Below are positions 7,855 to 16,397 of a DNA stretch of 64,000 nt, in pieces (the stretch's first letter is position 1; every line of letters begins with the position of its first letter). The DNA is from Peribacillus huizhouensis. GTDB taxonomy: Bacteria; Bacillota; Bacilli; Bacillales; DSM-1321. The notes beneath the pieces were generated by a model. It did no database searches, was not told the origin of the DNA, and worked only from the letters and a program-made list of their open reading frames with translations. Location: positions 473,568-537,567 of the forward strand of contig NZ_JACJHX010000002.1 of assembly GCF_014138605.1 (NCBI RefSeq), read 5' to 3'. Made by a program: the position numbers and the translations under genes.

Positions 7855-8502
7855 TTATTCTCCATAGCTTTGAATTAAATTGGCGATATGAGCATACGCT
7901 CCACCTGCAAGCAAAGCAGATGTAACGAGTACTGCCTCAGATAATTCTTCTTGAGTGGCGCCAAGTTTTTCTGCATTTTTAGCATGAACATCAATACAAT
8001 ATGGACATTGTGTCGCATGTGCAACAGCTACAGCAATAATTTCTTTAAATTTTGCACTAAGCTTGCCTTCTTTCATTGCTGTTGCGCTAAATTTGGAGTA
8101 CGCTTTAAAACCTTCAGGAGCCCCTTTTTGCAATTGACCCAGCTTTTTAAGATTTGACCGATTATATAAAGAATCAGGAGCTTCTTTACTTAAAGCATTT
8201 TCAATATGCGTGCTATGTGTCACTGCACCTCCAGCTTCTATACCCGATACTACAAATACAGCTTCAACTAGTTCTTCCAGTGTTATACCTACGGCTTTGG
8301 CTTTTTTCGTATGAATATCGATACAATACGGGCATTCTGTTACATGGGCAATCGCAACTGCGATGATTTCCTTTTCCTTAATTGAAAGGGCCCCTTCTTG
8401 AAAGACCGTATTGTTAAATTCTGAAAAGGCCTGTAATTGTTCAGGAGCTAAATCTTTTACTTGATTTAAGTTTCTTAAATTTTCTTTTTGATAAAAATTC
8501 AT
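7855..8502 (-). CDS. Double-domain AhpD-like (carboxymuconolactone decarboxylase family) protein
   Basis: A 215-aa protein made of two AhpD/CMD repeats. Each carries the redox motif: EIIAVAIAHVTECPYCIDIH (CxxC at about 57-60) and EIIAVAVAHATQCPYCIDVH (about 166-169), each followed by the same K/N-AxxxG..LEEL.EAVxV.SALxAGG pattern. AhpD proteins reduce peroxide-detoxifying partners or act as peroxidases through CxxC. The start at 8502 is preferred: GGAGG is 9 nt upstream, while the ATG at 8511 abuts it. Most family members have a single ~100-170 aa domain, so the tandem arrangement is notable. Partner unknown. Confidence 0.88.
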   Translation of the reverse strand: MNFYQKENLRNLNQVKDLAPEQLQAFSEFNNTVFQEGALSIKEKEIIAVAIAHVTECPYCIDIHTKKAKAVGITLEELVEAVFVVSGIEAGGAVTHSTHIENALSKEAPDSLYNRSNLKKLGQLQKGAPEGFKAYSKFSATAMKEGKLSAKFKEIIAVAVAHATQCPYCIDVHAKNAEKLGATQEELSEAVLVTSALLAGGAYAHIANLIQSYGE

Positions 8503-8520
8503 GTTTAACATCCTCCCTAT

Positions 8521-8545
8521 TTTATACCTACCATTCGGTACAAAT
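8521..8545 (-). promoter_or_regulatory. Putative TetR operator and -10 of the ahpD-tetR operon
   Basis: TACC (8529-8532), ATTC, GGTA (8537-8540) forms a short palindrome with a further TACC at 8525. The reverse strand reads TATAAAAT directly beside it, so bound protein would block the promoter. ACCG-N-type palindromes are typical of TetR operators. Inferred. Confidence 0.5.
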
Positions 8546-8605
8546 TTAGTGTAACATGGTTAGCGATCTACGACAAACAATTTTATCCAACTAACCGGTG
8601 TAACA

Positions 8606-8907
8606 GGCTGTAATATCCCCACCTCAATTTTGTTTAGAGAATCAAGGTAAGATAGTTGAGGATAAACAGCCTGTAAATCCCCATTCGGTGAGATACAGTG
8701 AAACTTACCTTTGTGGTTTTCAAAGGTTTAGTTGAGGCCCACAGGATGTGGGTCACATAGACGATGCCGCAGGACGCTGCGTACTTAGTCTGTGATTCAT
8801 TGAATCGGGTTCGTAGTGTCGCTTTATCGAAGATTTAGCAACAGTAGAACGAGACTAACCATCAGCGGGGAATGAAAAATCCCCACTGATGGAAGTTTCA
8901 CTTTAAT
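8606..8907. repeat. R1 dispersed repeat, long form (about 300 bp)
   Basis: Contains the CCCCACCTCAA arm, GGTGAGATACAGTGAAACTT ACC, CCCACAGGATGTGGG, GACGCTGCGTACTTAGTCTG, ATTCATTGAATCGGGTTCGTA, CAGTAGAACG, CCATCAGCGGGG and ends CTGATGGAAGTTTCACTTTA. It is the inverse-oriented counterpart of the 6.64-kb copy. Confidence 0.7.
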
Positions 8908-8934
8908 TTAACGAGAAAAATTTTGTCAAAATAG

Positions 8935-8960
8935 CGAAACCTTTTGCTTGTCTATACGTA
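8935..8960 (+). promoter_or_regulatory. Predicted sigma-W promoter of ysdB
   Basis: GAAAC (8936-8940), 16-bp spacer, CGTA (8957-8960), matching the ECF sigma-W pattern TGAAAC-N16-CGTA. B. subtilis ysdB is a known sigma-W gene, so motif and gene agree. Confidence 0.75.
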
Positions 8961-8991
8961 CATATAGGAAAATGTATGAGGAGGAGTCTCC

Positions 8992-9369
8992 ATGGTATTG
9001 TTCACTCGCCTGCTTTTGTTCGCTTTGATTATGTTTCTCATCTATACCGTGATTAAATATATCGTTAGTCCAAAGCGAAAATTGGAGCTCGCACAGGAAC
9101 ATAGTAAATTTTTCTTTCTCGATGATCCGAACAACATCCAAAAAAACTTTGTCGTGACGTATAAAGGAGTTCTTTTTGAAGGTGAAAAATATCTTGGGAC
9201 AACTGCCCAAGCCTTTGAAGTCATTTCAATTTTCATCTGGCCGAGAAATACGAGCTTATTAAAAGGAATGGAACGCAAGGATTTTCAATTTATTGAGTCA
9301 GAGGTTAAAAAACGATACCCACAGGCGATTATTGATTGGAAAAGCCCGATCAAAGAATTTTTGGAATAA
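8992..9369 (+). CDS. ysdB: Sigma-W pathway protein YsdB
   Basis: A 125-aa protein with one N-terminal membrane segment (LFTRLLLFALIMFLIYTVI, about 3-21) followed by a cytosolic domain with YSDB-family motifs: SPKRKLELAQEHSKFFFLD, YKGVLFEGEKYLGTT and the C-terminal DWKSPIKEFLE. Function in envelope stress is not known biochemically. Start ATG follows GAGGAGGAGTCTCC. A sigma-W promoter lies just upstream. In B. subtilis it sits between ysdA and ysdC; here it has been separated from both by inserted genes and lies on the opposite strand. Confidence 0.93.
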   Translation: MVLFTRLLLFALIMFLIYTVIKYIVSPKRKLELAQEHSKFFFLDDPNNIQKNFVVTYKGVLFEGEKYLGTTAQAFEVISIFIWPRNTSLLKGMERKDFQFIESEVKKRYPQAIIDWKSPIKEFLE

Positions 9370-9477
9370 ACTAGAATCACTATCAAAACACATGGCATTT
9401 TACCAAAAAAATTCAAGAGAATTTACTCCCAATCCAACGGTGAAAAAGGTTCAGGTTCTTTAAACTGTATCACCTTA

Positions 9478-9532
9478 TAAAGGTGGTGGTGCGGAGCAGA
9501 TTTTGCGAAGCCCCGCCCCTTTTCCGCAGAAA
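9478..9532. repeat. R2-type repeat, short copy
   Basis: AAAGGTGGTGGTGCGGAGCAGATTTTG joined directly to GCGAAGCCCCGCCCC, i.e. the two ends of R2 with the centre missing. The rest of 9370-9681 holds no gene I can see. Confidence 0.6.
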
Positions 9533-9681
9533 ATCGCTATTTGTTTTTTTATTAGCAAACGTATCGCTATATCTCTATTATTATTCTAAAATGGTGTATT
9601 CAAAACTCAGCAACCTATGCTAGGCTATGTTTAACGGATTTAATGACCGTAATTTGAATAATAAATATTAGGTGAATACTT

Positions 9682-10431
9682 ATGCCATTAACTTTTGCTC
9701 ATCCAGCAGCTGTACTGCCTTTCTCAAGAAAAAGCAACTATATTCATTTTTCAGCCATGGTTTTAGGTAGTATGGCTCCTGATTTTGAATACTTTTTAAG
9801 AGGGCAGCCTTCTGGGGAAATTGGCCATACCTTTTTTGGCTTTCTTTATTTTAATCTCCCATTGGTTACCATCATTTACATGATCTATCATTTCTTTATA
9901 CACCAAATCTTAGTTACTCATTTGCCCAGTTTTCTACAAGATTCGTATACGAAAAAATCTGATGCTAGTCAGCCATTGAAGATCATCGTTTTTTGTTATT
10001 CGGCGTTGTTTGGCATGCTCACTCACGTCATATGGGATTCATTCACTCACATGAATGGATATATGGTGATGAATTTCCCGATATTTAATTACATGTTTAG
10101 TGTCTATGGGTTAGACATACCTTTATATAAATTTTTACAACATGGCAGTACATTATTTGGAATCATGATGATCATTGGTTATTTATATTTCAGAGCCTCT
10201 TCTCAAAATAAGCAGAGAAATCTTTCCGGGTATCCAAAACAAAAATTCATTTTTTGGTCGACTATCTTCCTTCTCACCATATTATCTGTTACCCTATGGT
10301 TTCTCATCGATTGCGTTTCGATTAGGAGTTACGGCATAATTGTTGTCAGAATAATTGATTCAGCCCTGATAAGTTTATTCCTTATTTCTTTGTTTTTTAA
10401 ATATAGACACCTTAAAGCAAATCAAGTCTAA
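9682..10431 (+). CDS. DUF4184-family membrane protein
   Basis: A 249-aa protein with the family's N-terminal MPLTFAHPAAVLPF, the SMAPDFEYF motif (about 31-39) and HVIWDSFTHMNGYMV (about 116-130), with several hydrophobic helices (about 55-75, 95-115, 155-170, 190-210, 220-242). Conserved His and Asp residues (H7, D34, H116, D120, H124) recall the metal-binding pattern of phospholipase C/YdjM-like membrane hydrolases, so a membrane-bound hydrolase is possible but unproven. It is monocistronic with a terminator immediately after the stop codon. Function is unknown. Confidence 0.82.
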   Translation: MPLTFAHPAAVLPFSRKSNYIHFSAMVLGSMAPDFEYFLRGQPSGEIGHTFFGFLYFNLPLVTIIYMIYHFFIHQILVTHLPSFLQDSYTKKSDASQPLKIIVFCYSALFGMLTHVIWDSFTHMNGYMVMNFPIFNYMFSVYGLDIPLYKFLQHGSTLFGIMMIIGYLYFRASSQNKQRNLSGYPKQKFIFWSTIFLLTILSVTLWFLIDCVSIRSYGIIVVRIIDSALISLFLISLFFKYRHLKANQV

Positions 10432-10472
10432 AAAGGGTCAGATCCGGTTTTTGAGGGGTTCTGACCCTTTCG
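10430..10472 (+). terminator. GGGTCAGA-family terminator
   Basis: AAAGGGTCAG (10432-10441) pairs with CTGACCCTTT (10461-10470), following the DUF4184 stop codon by one base. Confidence 0.8.
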
Positions 10473-10536
10473 CTATGAGAAACCTTAGAGAAATTGATTA
10501 ACAGCGTAAACAATTATCCAAAGTACTTCCCCTATT

Positions 10537-10927
10537 TCAGCTTGGCAGCTTAAGTTGCCATGAAACACCAAATTTATCGACAATCCAACCAAATTTTTTA
10601 CTAAATGAATAATCACCTCATGGCATTAGAACGCCACCGCCTTGAGTTAAATTCTCATAAAGTCGATCGATTTCTTCTTCTGTATCACATGTGATATATA
10701 ATGAAATAGAAGGAGTAAACGTAAATAAAATAACACTATCAATACATGAATTCTTGTTCCTTTATCGTAAAAGTAGCTTTCATGACACTGCCTTCTTTAC
10801 CCGCTTCGTTTACACCATAGCGAGATATACTCGTTATTTCAGACTGCTCGAATAAAGTCGTATAATAATTCATCGCTTCTTCTGCCATACCTTCGAATAT
10901 TAAAAATGGCTTAACCTTTTCCTTAAT
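10537..10927 (-). pseudogene. Degraded PhnB-like VOC-family gene
   Basis: Reverse-strand translation gives KPFLIFEGMAEEAMNYYTTL with SVMKATFTIKEQEFMY, then a stop and a shift of frame, then LFTFTPSISLYITCDTEEEI, LYENLTQGGGVLMP, a second stop (TGA where Leu is expected), and GDYSFSKKFGWIVDKFGVSWQL at the end. These are the successive blocks of the PhnB/3-demethylubiquinone-methyltransferase-like VOC family. The expected start codon is ATT (10927) after AAGGAG. At least two disabling changes make this a pseudogene; its relics are still well conserved, so decay is recent. Confidence 0.88.
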
Positions 10928-11021
10928 GAACGACTCCTTGCTTTATTAGTTATTATAAGAACAGTTTTATTTTACTACATTTTCATAATTTATTATGTCA
11001 AAAATATCCAACTTCAGAACG

Positions 11022-11062
11022 CAAAAAAATAAGCGTTGGGAGTCCCAAAGCTCATTTTTTCG
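11022..11062 (-). terminator. Terminator of the VTT-domain membrane gene
   Basis: On the reverse strand AGCTTTGGGA-C-TCCCAACGCT followed by TATTTTTTT, 50 bp after the stop codon. Confidence 0.8.
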
Positions 11063-11110
11063 AAGTATTATTGTACAATCAACAAAGACATCTCATAGAA
11101 TCTGTCACTT

Positions 11111-11680
11111 TTAGTTTCCTACTTGAAAAAACTCCTGCCACTTAATCACTGTTTGTTTTTCTCTCATTAAATAGACTAATAACGTGAATGAACATAGGAT
11201 AATGACAATGAGTGTCGGACTAAATGCACGGATATAATGACCGAACACCGTATAAAAAAAGGCGAGTGGGATATTGGTTGTAAAGGAGGCGGAAGTATAC
11301 GCTCTCCATCCTTTTTTCAATTCCATTAAGCATAGAGATAGCATGTGATAATGGACAAAAGGGATAAGACGAAGTACAGTGATTTGTTTAACATTAAGTT
11401 TCCTTTGACCAAACAGTTTATTTTTCATTTTAAACAAGCGTGCCGTCAACTTCGGAACTTTGCGACTAACTCCATAAAAGACAAGACTAGATAACGTGAG
11501 ACCAATGATCGAATAAATCGTCCCGGCAAGTGGACCGAATAATAACCCTCCCGTCATACAAATGACTGCTACTGGGATAAATAATACTTGCCTTGCCACA
11601 TGAAATAAAATAAAGATTAATGGCGCAAACATCATCCCTGACTGAATAATACTCACGAGCATAACGAGTTCTTGATTCAT
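11111..11680 (-). CDS. TVP38/TMEM64 (VTT/DedA-like) membrane protein, YtxB-like
   Basis: A 189-aa integral membrane protein with about five hydrophobic segments. The family core is visible: FIPVAVICMTGGLLFGPLAG (about 45-65) and, in the C-terminal half, LRLIPFVHYHMLSL and YTVFGHYIRAF. VTT-domain proteins are implicated in lipid scrambling and envelope functions. The start is set at 11680 (MNQELVML) since GAGGGGGG lies 9 nt upstream; the longer reading adds a polar stretch without a ribosome site. B. subtilis ytxB is the likely relative from the neighbourhood. Specific substrate unknown. Confidence 0.8.
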   Translation of the reverse strand: MNQELVMLVSIIQSGMMFAPLIFILFHVARQVLFIPVAVICMTGGLLFGPLAGTIYSIIGLTLSSLVFYGVSRKVPKLTARLFKMKNKLFGQRKLNVKQITVLRLIPFVHYHMLSLCLMELKKGWRAYTSASFTTNIPLAFFYTVFGHYIRAFSPTLIVIILCSFTLLVYLMREKQTVIKWQEFFQVGN

Positions 11681-11791
11681 AATGGGTGTCCCCCCTCTGC
11701 TGCTTCGCCCTGCTCTTTCAAGCATATACGTTTACCCTGCGACATATGACAATTTATCACACAGCTTTAGAAAGCTTTAAAACCAATGGCA

Positions 11792-12061
11792 CTATCTTAA
11801 AATCCAGTAAGCAATCATCCACAGTTGAATAATCATTAAAATCGGAAATCCCCGTTTAAAAGAAACATGGTTCGTTTTATGGCGGAAATGCTTCATCCCT
11901 ATGTAACCTCCTGTTGCGCCGCCAAAGAAAGCTAACAACCATAACGTTCGTTCACTGATACGATACTCATGGTTTCGAGCTTTTTTCTTGTCACTCCCCA
12001 TTGTTGTATATGCTGCCACATTGATTGCCAACAAATAAATGATAAGTAGTGCTATCCCCAT
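11792..12061 (-). CDS. ysdA: DUF1294 membrane protein YsdA
   Basis: An 89-aa membrane protein with three hydrophobic helices: IALLIIYLLAINVAAY (about 3-18), LWLLAFFGGATGGYIGMK (about 38-55; the DUF1294 signature, followed by FRHKTNH) and FPILMIIQLWMIAYWI at the end. The start is ATG 12061 after GGAGGGAACTGGA. The longer reading from 12091 is rejected because its first codons form the rplT terminator stem. It follows rplT as in B. subtilis. Function unknown. Confidence 0.9.
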   Translation of the reverse strand: MGIALLIIYLLAINVAAYTTMGSDKKKARNHEYRISERTLWLLAFFGGATGGYIGMKHFRHKTNHVSFKRGFPILMIIQLWMIAYWILR

Positions 12062-12079
12062 TCCAGTTCCCTCCTCTAA

Positions 12080-12114
12080 AATAAAAGCCACTCTCGAAGT
12101 TCGAGAATGGCTGA
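12080..12114 (-). terminator. Terminator of infC-rpmI-rplT
   Basis: Reverse strand AGCCATTCTCGA-ACT-TCGAGAGTGGCT followed by TTTATTTT, 17 bp after rplT. Confidence 0.88.
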
Positions 12115-12131
12115 TTTAGATCAAATTGATC

Positions 12132-12491
12132 TTATTTGTTTAAATGTTGTTTTGCAGCGTCTGCAAATTGAGCAAATGCTTTTTCGTCAGCAACAGCTAG
12201 GTCAGCAAGCATTTTGCGGTTTACTTCGATACCAGCAAGCTTAAGACCGTGCATTAAACGGCTGTAAGAAAGACCGTTGATGCGAGCAGCAGCGTTGATA
12301 CGTGTGATCCATAGTCTACGGAAATCACGTTTTTTGTTACGACGGTCACGGAAAGCATAGTTCCCTGATTTCATAACTTGTTGATTAGCTACTTTGAACA
12401 AAATATGTTTTGCGCCATAGTAACCTTTAGCTAATTTTATTACCTTTTTACGACGTTTGCGAGTAACAGTACCGCCTTTTACACGTGGCAT
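12132..12491 (-). CDS. rplT: 50S ribosomal protein L20
   Basis: A 119-aa ribosomal protein with the L20 signature: [61 protein letters not shown] and [13 protein letters not shown]. It binds 23S rRNA early in 50S assembly and, in bacilli, represses its own operon by binding the infC leader. It is third in infC-rpmI-rplT with a good ribosome site (AGGAGGGAAATAAC). Confidence 0.98.
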   Translation of the reverse strand: MPRVKGGTVTRKRRKKVIKLAKGYYGAKHILFKVANQQVMKSGNYAFRDRRNKKRDFRRLWITRINAAARINGLSYSRLMHGLKLAGIEVNRKMLADLAVADEKAFAQFADAAKQHLNK

Positions 12492-12526
12492 GTTATTTCC
12501 CTCCTATTTAACTCGATAAATCGAAC

Positions 12527-12727
12527 TTATTTAATGTTGTCTAGCATATGACGAATACGTTTGAAGTCACCTTTACTTACAAGGCTAGCTTTGCGTAGTT
12601 TACGTTTAGCTTTAGTAGATTTGTTAGCAAATAAATGGCTTGTGTAAGCGTGTGAACGCTTAAGTTTGCCGGATCCTGTTTTCTTAAAACGCTTTGCAGA
12701 TCCGCGGTGAGTTTTCATTTTAGGCAT
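12527..12727 (-). CDS. rpmI: 50S ribosomal protein L35
   Basis: A 66-aa highly basic protein, [20 protein letters not shown] then [25 protein letters not shown], which is L35. It lies between infC and rplT, 22 bp after infC, with ribosome site GAGGAGGAATACC. Length is standard. Confidence 0.98.
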   Translation of the reverse strand: MPKMKTHRGSAKRFKKTGSGKLKRSHAYTSHLFANKSTKAKRKLRKASLVSKGDFKRIRHMLDNIK

Positions 12728-12749
12728 AAGGTATTCCTCCTCATTACAG

Positions 12750-13265
12750 TTACTTTTCGATTTTTGGTGCTAAAACTAAGAACATGCTTCGTCCGTCCAT
12801 TTTCGGATGCGATTCAATTGTAGCCACTTCTTTGCAAGCTGCAGAGAAACGATCCAATACACGTTGACCAATTTCCTTATGGGTAATTGCGCGCCCTTTA
12901 AAACGGATAGAGGCTTTTACTTTATCGCCTTTTTCAAGGAATTTAATTGCATTGCGAAGCTTTGTGTTAAAATCATGTTCATCAATCGTTGGGCTCAGAC
13001 GAACCTCTTTCAAGTTGATGACTTTTTGATTTTTACGAGCTTCTTTTTCTTTCTTTTGTTGCTCGAAGCGGTGTTTTCCGTAGTCCATAATTCGGGCTAC
13101 CGGAGGCTTTGCATTCGCAGCAACTAATACTAAATCAAGATTTACACGAGCGGCAATTTCCATCGCTTCGAATTTTGTTTTAATTCCAAGCTGCTCTCCG
13201 TTTTGGTCGATAAGTCGAACTTCACGGGCGCGGATGCCCTCATTTACCATCGCGTCTTTACTAAT
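12750..13265 (-). CDS. infC: Translation initiation factor IF-3 (AUU start)
   Basis: A 171-aa factor that binds the 30S subunit and checks start-codon and initiator tRNA pairing. N-domain: [21 protein letters not shown]; linker rich in Lys/Glu ([16 protein letters not shown]); C-domain: [35 protein letters not shown] and [15 protein letters not shown]. The start is ATT at 13265, 7 nt after GGAGGTGG; the 57 in-frame codons upstream belong to the leader and have no IF-3 similarity. AUU is the known autoregulated start of infC. First gene of the operon, behind an L20 leader. Confidence 0.96.
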   Translation of the reverse strand: MSKDAMVNEGIRAREVRLIDQNGEQLGIKTKFEAMEIAARVNLDLVLVAANAKPPVARIMDYGKHRFEQQKKEKEARKNQKVINLKEVRLSPTIDEHDFNTKLRNAIKFLEKGDKVKASIRFKGRAITHKEIGQRVLDRFSAACKEVATIESHPKMDGRSMFLVLAPKIEK

Positions 13266-13530
13266 AGTTAGCCACCTCCAAGGATATTTAGCGAATACAA
13301 TCGTTTGGGCTAAAAGAAAGAATGCACACGTTTTAGTCGATCCTTTCACCCCATGATTTGTACTTGCTTTATTGAACAAACAAAAAAGTGCGGATGCAAA
13401 ACACCCACACTGATAGACTAAGTTGAATAAATCCAAATAATCAAATCATGACCTACCGACAGCATAATGCGTCAATCAGGTGAGAAGCGGGTGCTTCTTC
13501 TTTTACTCAAACAAGTATTCAAATTACCTT
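13266..13530 (-). promoter_or_regulatory. L20 leader of infC-rpmI-rplT
   Basis: The reverse strand reads GAAGAAGCACCCGCTTCTCACC-TGATTGACGC near 13485-13460, the typical opening hairpin of the Bacillus L20 leader, later a terminator GTGTGGGTG-TTTTGC-ATCCGCACTTTTTTG (about 13384-13412), then the infC ribosome site. L20 binding is known to favour the terminator in this class. The 5' end is estimated. Confidence 0.8.
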
Positions 13531-13667
13531 AGAAAATATAACATAAACACTGATGATTTGTCAAATGCTTAAATTGTTTTTCAACAACAAAAATTATCTT
13601 ATCAAATTCCCAATAAGTTTGCAATACATTTCTTTGAAATAATTTTGGAATAAAAGTCCTCTTCCCG

Positions 13668-13850
13668 CTAGTGGGGTTTATTAACCTTCTCAGCTTTTTT
13701 CTTATCTATCGATTCCCACGTAAAGAAAGCAAGCCAAAATAGCATGACTGGAATAATCGCCCACTGCCGATAATCCGGAAGCAACAACAAAATTAACGTT
13801 GCAAGGAATGTAGGGCCAAAAAGGGTAGTGAATTTTTTCTTTTGATTCAC
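13668..13850 (-). CDS. Small two-helix membrane protein, 60 aa, hypothetical
   Basis: GTG at 13850 with AAGGAGATG about 9 nt upstream begins a 60-codon frame: MNQKKKFTTLFGPTFLATL then ILLLLPDYRQW and AIIPVMLFWLAFFTWESIDK, ending in Lys-rich residues. Two hydrophobic helices (about 9-25 and 31-46) with a basic N-terminus and C-terminus suggest an inner-membrane hairpin protein. A longer reading from 13931 lacks a ribosome site. It lies between thrS and the infC leader on the same strand. I do not recognise the family. Confidence 0.55.
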   Translation of the reverse strand: MNQKKKFTTLFGPTFLATLILLLLPDYRQWAIIPVMLFWLAFFTWESIDKKKAEKVNKPH

Positions 13851-13959
13851 AAAAAACACATCTCCTTGTAAATCTGATCGTAATCTCCATAATAGTCCAT
13901 AAATGGTGGCTACACAAATTATCTGTTTCAATCAGGCCAGAGAGCTGGTACTCATCCAA

Positions 13960-14008
13960 AGTGAAACTTCAATAAGTCGGGTTTTTACTGCCCGTTAATG
14001 CGGGATAA
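13960..14008. repeat. R1 repeat, minimal copy
   Basis: AAAGTGAAACTTC directly followed by AATAAGTCGGGTTTTTACTGC and CCGTTAATGCGGGATAAAA: both ends of R1 with no centre. Confidence 0.7.
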
Positions 14009-14058
14009 AAGGGTCTGCCCCCACATTACTGTATAGCATACGAGGTCAGACCCTTCTA
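14004..14058 (-). terminator. GGGTCTGACC-family terminator of thrS
   Basis: Reverse strand AAGGGTCTGACC (about 14044-14055) pairs with GGGCAGACCCTT (about 14008-14019) followed by TT, directly after the thrS stop codon. Confidence 0.75.
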
Positions 14059-14059
14059 T

Positions 14060-15991
14060 TTAGCGGTTTATTTCGGCTTTAATAGCTATTACAAAATCTT
14101 CGAATGAAACCGTTTCGGATTTTTGTTCACCGTATTTGCGAACGTTTACGCTGCCTTCTTTGGCTTCGTTATCCCCAACAACGAGCATATATGGTATTTT
14201 TTGCATTTGGGCTTCACGAATTTTGTAGCCAATTTTCTCATCACGTACATCAAGATTGACGCGAATTCCTGCTGCTTTTAGCTTCGCCTGAATTTCTTTT
14301 GCATAATCAAGATGAACATCAGGAGAAACCGGGATGACTTGAGCTTGAACGGGCGCTAGCCATGTTGGGAAAGCTCCTTTATATTCTTCGATCAAGAACG
14401 CAACAAAGCGTTCCATTGTAGAAACGACACCACGGTGAATAACAACTGGACGATGTTGTTTGCCATCTTCACCGACATAGTTTAAATCAAATCGTTCTGG
14501 TAATAAGAAGTCTAATTGAACAGTTGACAATGTTTCATCTTTACCTAATGCAGTACGAACTTGAACATCAAGCTTTGGACCGTAGAACGCCGCTTCGCCT
14601 TCTGCTTCGTAATAATTTAGACCAAGATCATCCATCGCTTCTTTCAACATACTTTGTGCTTTTTCCCACATCGCATCGTCATCAAAGTACTTCTCTGTAT
14701 CTTGTGGATCACGATATGAAAGACGGAAGGAATAATCGTTCAGATTAAAGTCTTTGTACACTTCAAGAATTAAGTTAACGACACGTTTAAATTCATCTTT
14801 AATTTGATCAGGACGAACGAAAATATGCGCATCATTTAAAGTCATTCCCCGAACACGTTGCAATCCTGATAGAGCCCCAGACATTTCATAACGGTGCTGT
14901 GTACCAAGCTCAGCAATTCTGATCGGAAGTTCGCGATAGCTGTGTATGCTATTTTTATAAATCATCATGTGGTGCGGACAGTTCATCGGACGCAAAACAA
15001 GCTGTTCATTATCCATATCCATAACAGGGAACATGTCTTCTTGGTAGTGTTCCCAGTGTCCAGACGTTTTGTATAGATCAACACTACCCATCACCGGAGT
15101 GTATACATGATCATACCCAAGACTTGCTTCTTTATCGACAATATATCTTTCGATCACTCGACGGATCGTAGCACCTTTTGGAAGCCATAATGGTAATCCT
15201 TGTCCAACCAATTGGTTACTAGTGAAGAGACTCAACTCTTTGCCGATTTTACGGTGATCACGTTCTTTTGCTTCTTCAAGCAAACGCATGTGTTCAGCAA
15301 GGTCTTCTTTTTTGAAGAAAGCTGTTCCGTAAATACGTTGAAGCATTTTGTTGTCGCTGTTTCCTCGCCAATAAGCGCCTGCAATACTTAATAATTTGAA
15401 TTCTTTAATCTTTCCTGTTGACGGTACATGAATTCCTCGGCATAAATCGAAGAAATCACCTTGCTCATAAATGGTTACTTGTTGATCAGCTGGAATAGCA
15501 TCAATCAACTCCAATTTATACTCGTCACCAATTTCTTTAAAACGTGAAATAGCCTCATCACGACTTACTTCAACGCGAGTGACTTCAAGATTTTCATTAA
15601 CGATTTTCTTCATTTCTTTTTCAATTAACGGCAAGTCTTCTGGTGTTAATGATTCTTCAAGATCAACATCATAGTAGAATCCACCTTCGATAACTGGACC
15701 AACACCGAATTTAGCATTTTTGTATAAACGTTTAATCGCCTGCGCCATTAAGTGAGCTGTACTGTGACGAAGAACTTCTAGCGCTTCCTCACTGTCTTGA
15801 GTAATAATCGCAATCGAACCATCTGCTTCAATTGGACGTTTCAAGTCATACATTTCACCATTATATTTGCCTGCGATTGCTTTTTTTCTTAACCCCGGGC
15901 TGATGGATGCTGCGATATCATCTGTTGTTGTACCTTTGGCAAACTCCTTCATCGCGCCGTCTGGGAAAGTAATTTTCACTAATTCTGACAT
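14060..15991 (-). CDS. thrS: Threonyl-tRNA synthetase
   Basis: A 643-aa class II synthetase charging tRNA-Thr. Domains in order: TGS (1-65), editing/SAD domain with [11 protein letters not shown] (about 77) and the downstream Cys/His pair ([10 protein letters not shown], about 185), catalytic core with [23 protein letters not shown] (about 335; zinc Cys), FRLSYRD and [18 protein letters not shown], and the anticodon-binding domain (about 540-643, [11 protein letters not shown]). Full-length, start with AAGGAGTGAACGAGT. It stands behind a Thr T-box and after ytxC, as in B. subtilis. Confidence 0.98.
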   Translation of the reverse strand: MSELVKITFPDGAMKEFAKGTTTDDIAASISPGLRKKAIAGKYNGEMYDLKRPIEADGSIAIITQDSEEALEVLRHSTAHLMAQAIKRLYKNAKFGVGPVIEGGFYYDVDLEESLTPEDLPLIEKEMKKIVNENLEVTRVEVSRDEAISRFKEIGDEYKLELIDAIPADQQVTIYEQGDFFDLCRGIHVPSTGKIKEFKLLSIAGAYWRGNSDNKMLQRIYGTAFFKKEDLAEHMRLLEEAKERDHRKIGKELSLFTSNQLVGQGLPLWLPKGATIRRVIERYIVDKEASLGYDHVYTPVMGSVDLYKTSGHWEHYQEDMFPVMDMDNEQLVLRPMNCPHHMMIYKNSIHSYRELPIRIAELGTQHRYEMSGALSGLQRVRGMTLNDAHIFVRPDQIKDEFKRVVNLILEVYKDFNLNDYSFRLSYRDPQDTEKYFDDDAMWEKAQSMLKEAMDDLGLNYYEAEGEAAFYGPKLDVQVRTALGKDETLSTVQLDFLLPERFDLNYVGEDGKQHRPVVIHRGVVSTMERFVAFLIEEYKGAFPTWLAPVQAQVIPVSPDVHLDYAKEIQAKLKAAGIRVNLDVRDEKIGYKIREAQMQKIPYMLVVGDNEAKEGSVNVRKYGEQKSETVSFEDFVIAIKAEINR

Positions 15992-16029
15992 ACTCGTTCA
16001 CTCCTTAAGTTTGTTCGTAATCTTGCGTA

Positions 16030-16305
16030 AAACACAAAAAGCCCGCCCCTGTATAAAAACAGGGACGAGCTTATATATTCATTAACCCGCGGTTCCACCC
16101 TTGTTTCACTTTGCTTATTCCCACAAAGTGACACTCGTAGCTTGGTAACGGCAGCTTCCCGGCAGTTAATAGTTGCGTTTACACACGTTCCTAACTGAAG
16201 TTTAGAGGTGGTAAGTGTTCTGTTCGTGCTGGGAAGCTCTCAGCTTTGCATTCCCTCTCTGATAACCGAAATATAAGAATACCCATGTCCTCATCATGAC
16301 TTTTC
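16030..16305 (-). promoter_or_regulatory. T-box riboswitch (Thr) upstream of thrS
   Basis: Reverse strand has AAGGGTGGAACCGCGG (16086-16102), the T-box antiterminator sequence, then a terminator (GCTCGTCCCTG/CAGGGGCGGGC with a T-run, 16035-16072). Upstream CACTTACCACCTC around 16205-16215 gives ACC, a Thr codon, as the probable specifier. The 5' boundary is estimated. Confidence 0.92.
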
Positions 16306-16397
16306 ATTATTATAAATGTAAGTATGTAGGAAATTATATCGGGTTATTCATAGAAAATCAAGGACTGCTAGAAATAAATTCAGGAAGTTTCTTAAGT

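Noticed and set aside
11792..12091. Longer start of ysdA at 12091
   Set aside because: Its first codons are the stem and T-run of the rplT terminator, and ATG 12061 has a good ribosome site.
13702..13959. An 85-aa reverse frame overlapping the 60-aa membrane gene
   Set aside because: It is out of frame with the better ribosome site and has no coherent hydrophobic pattern.
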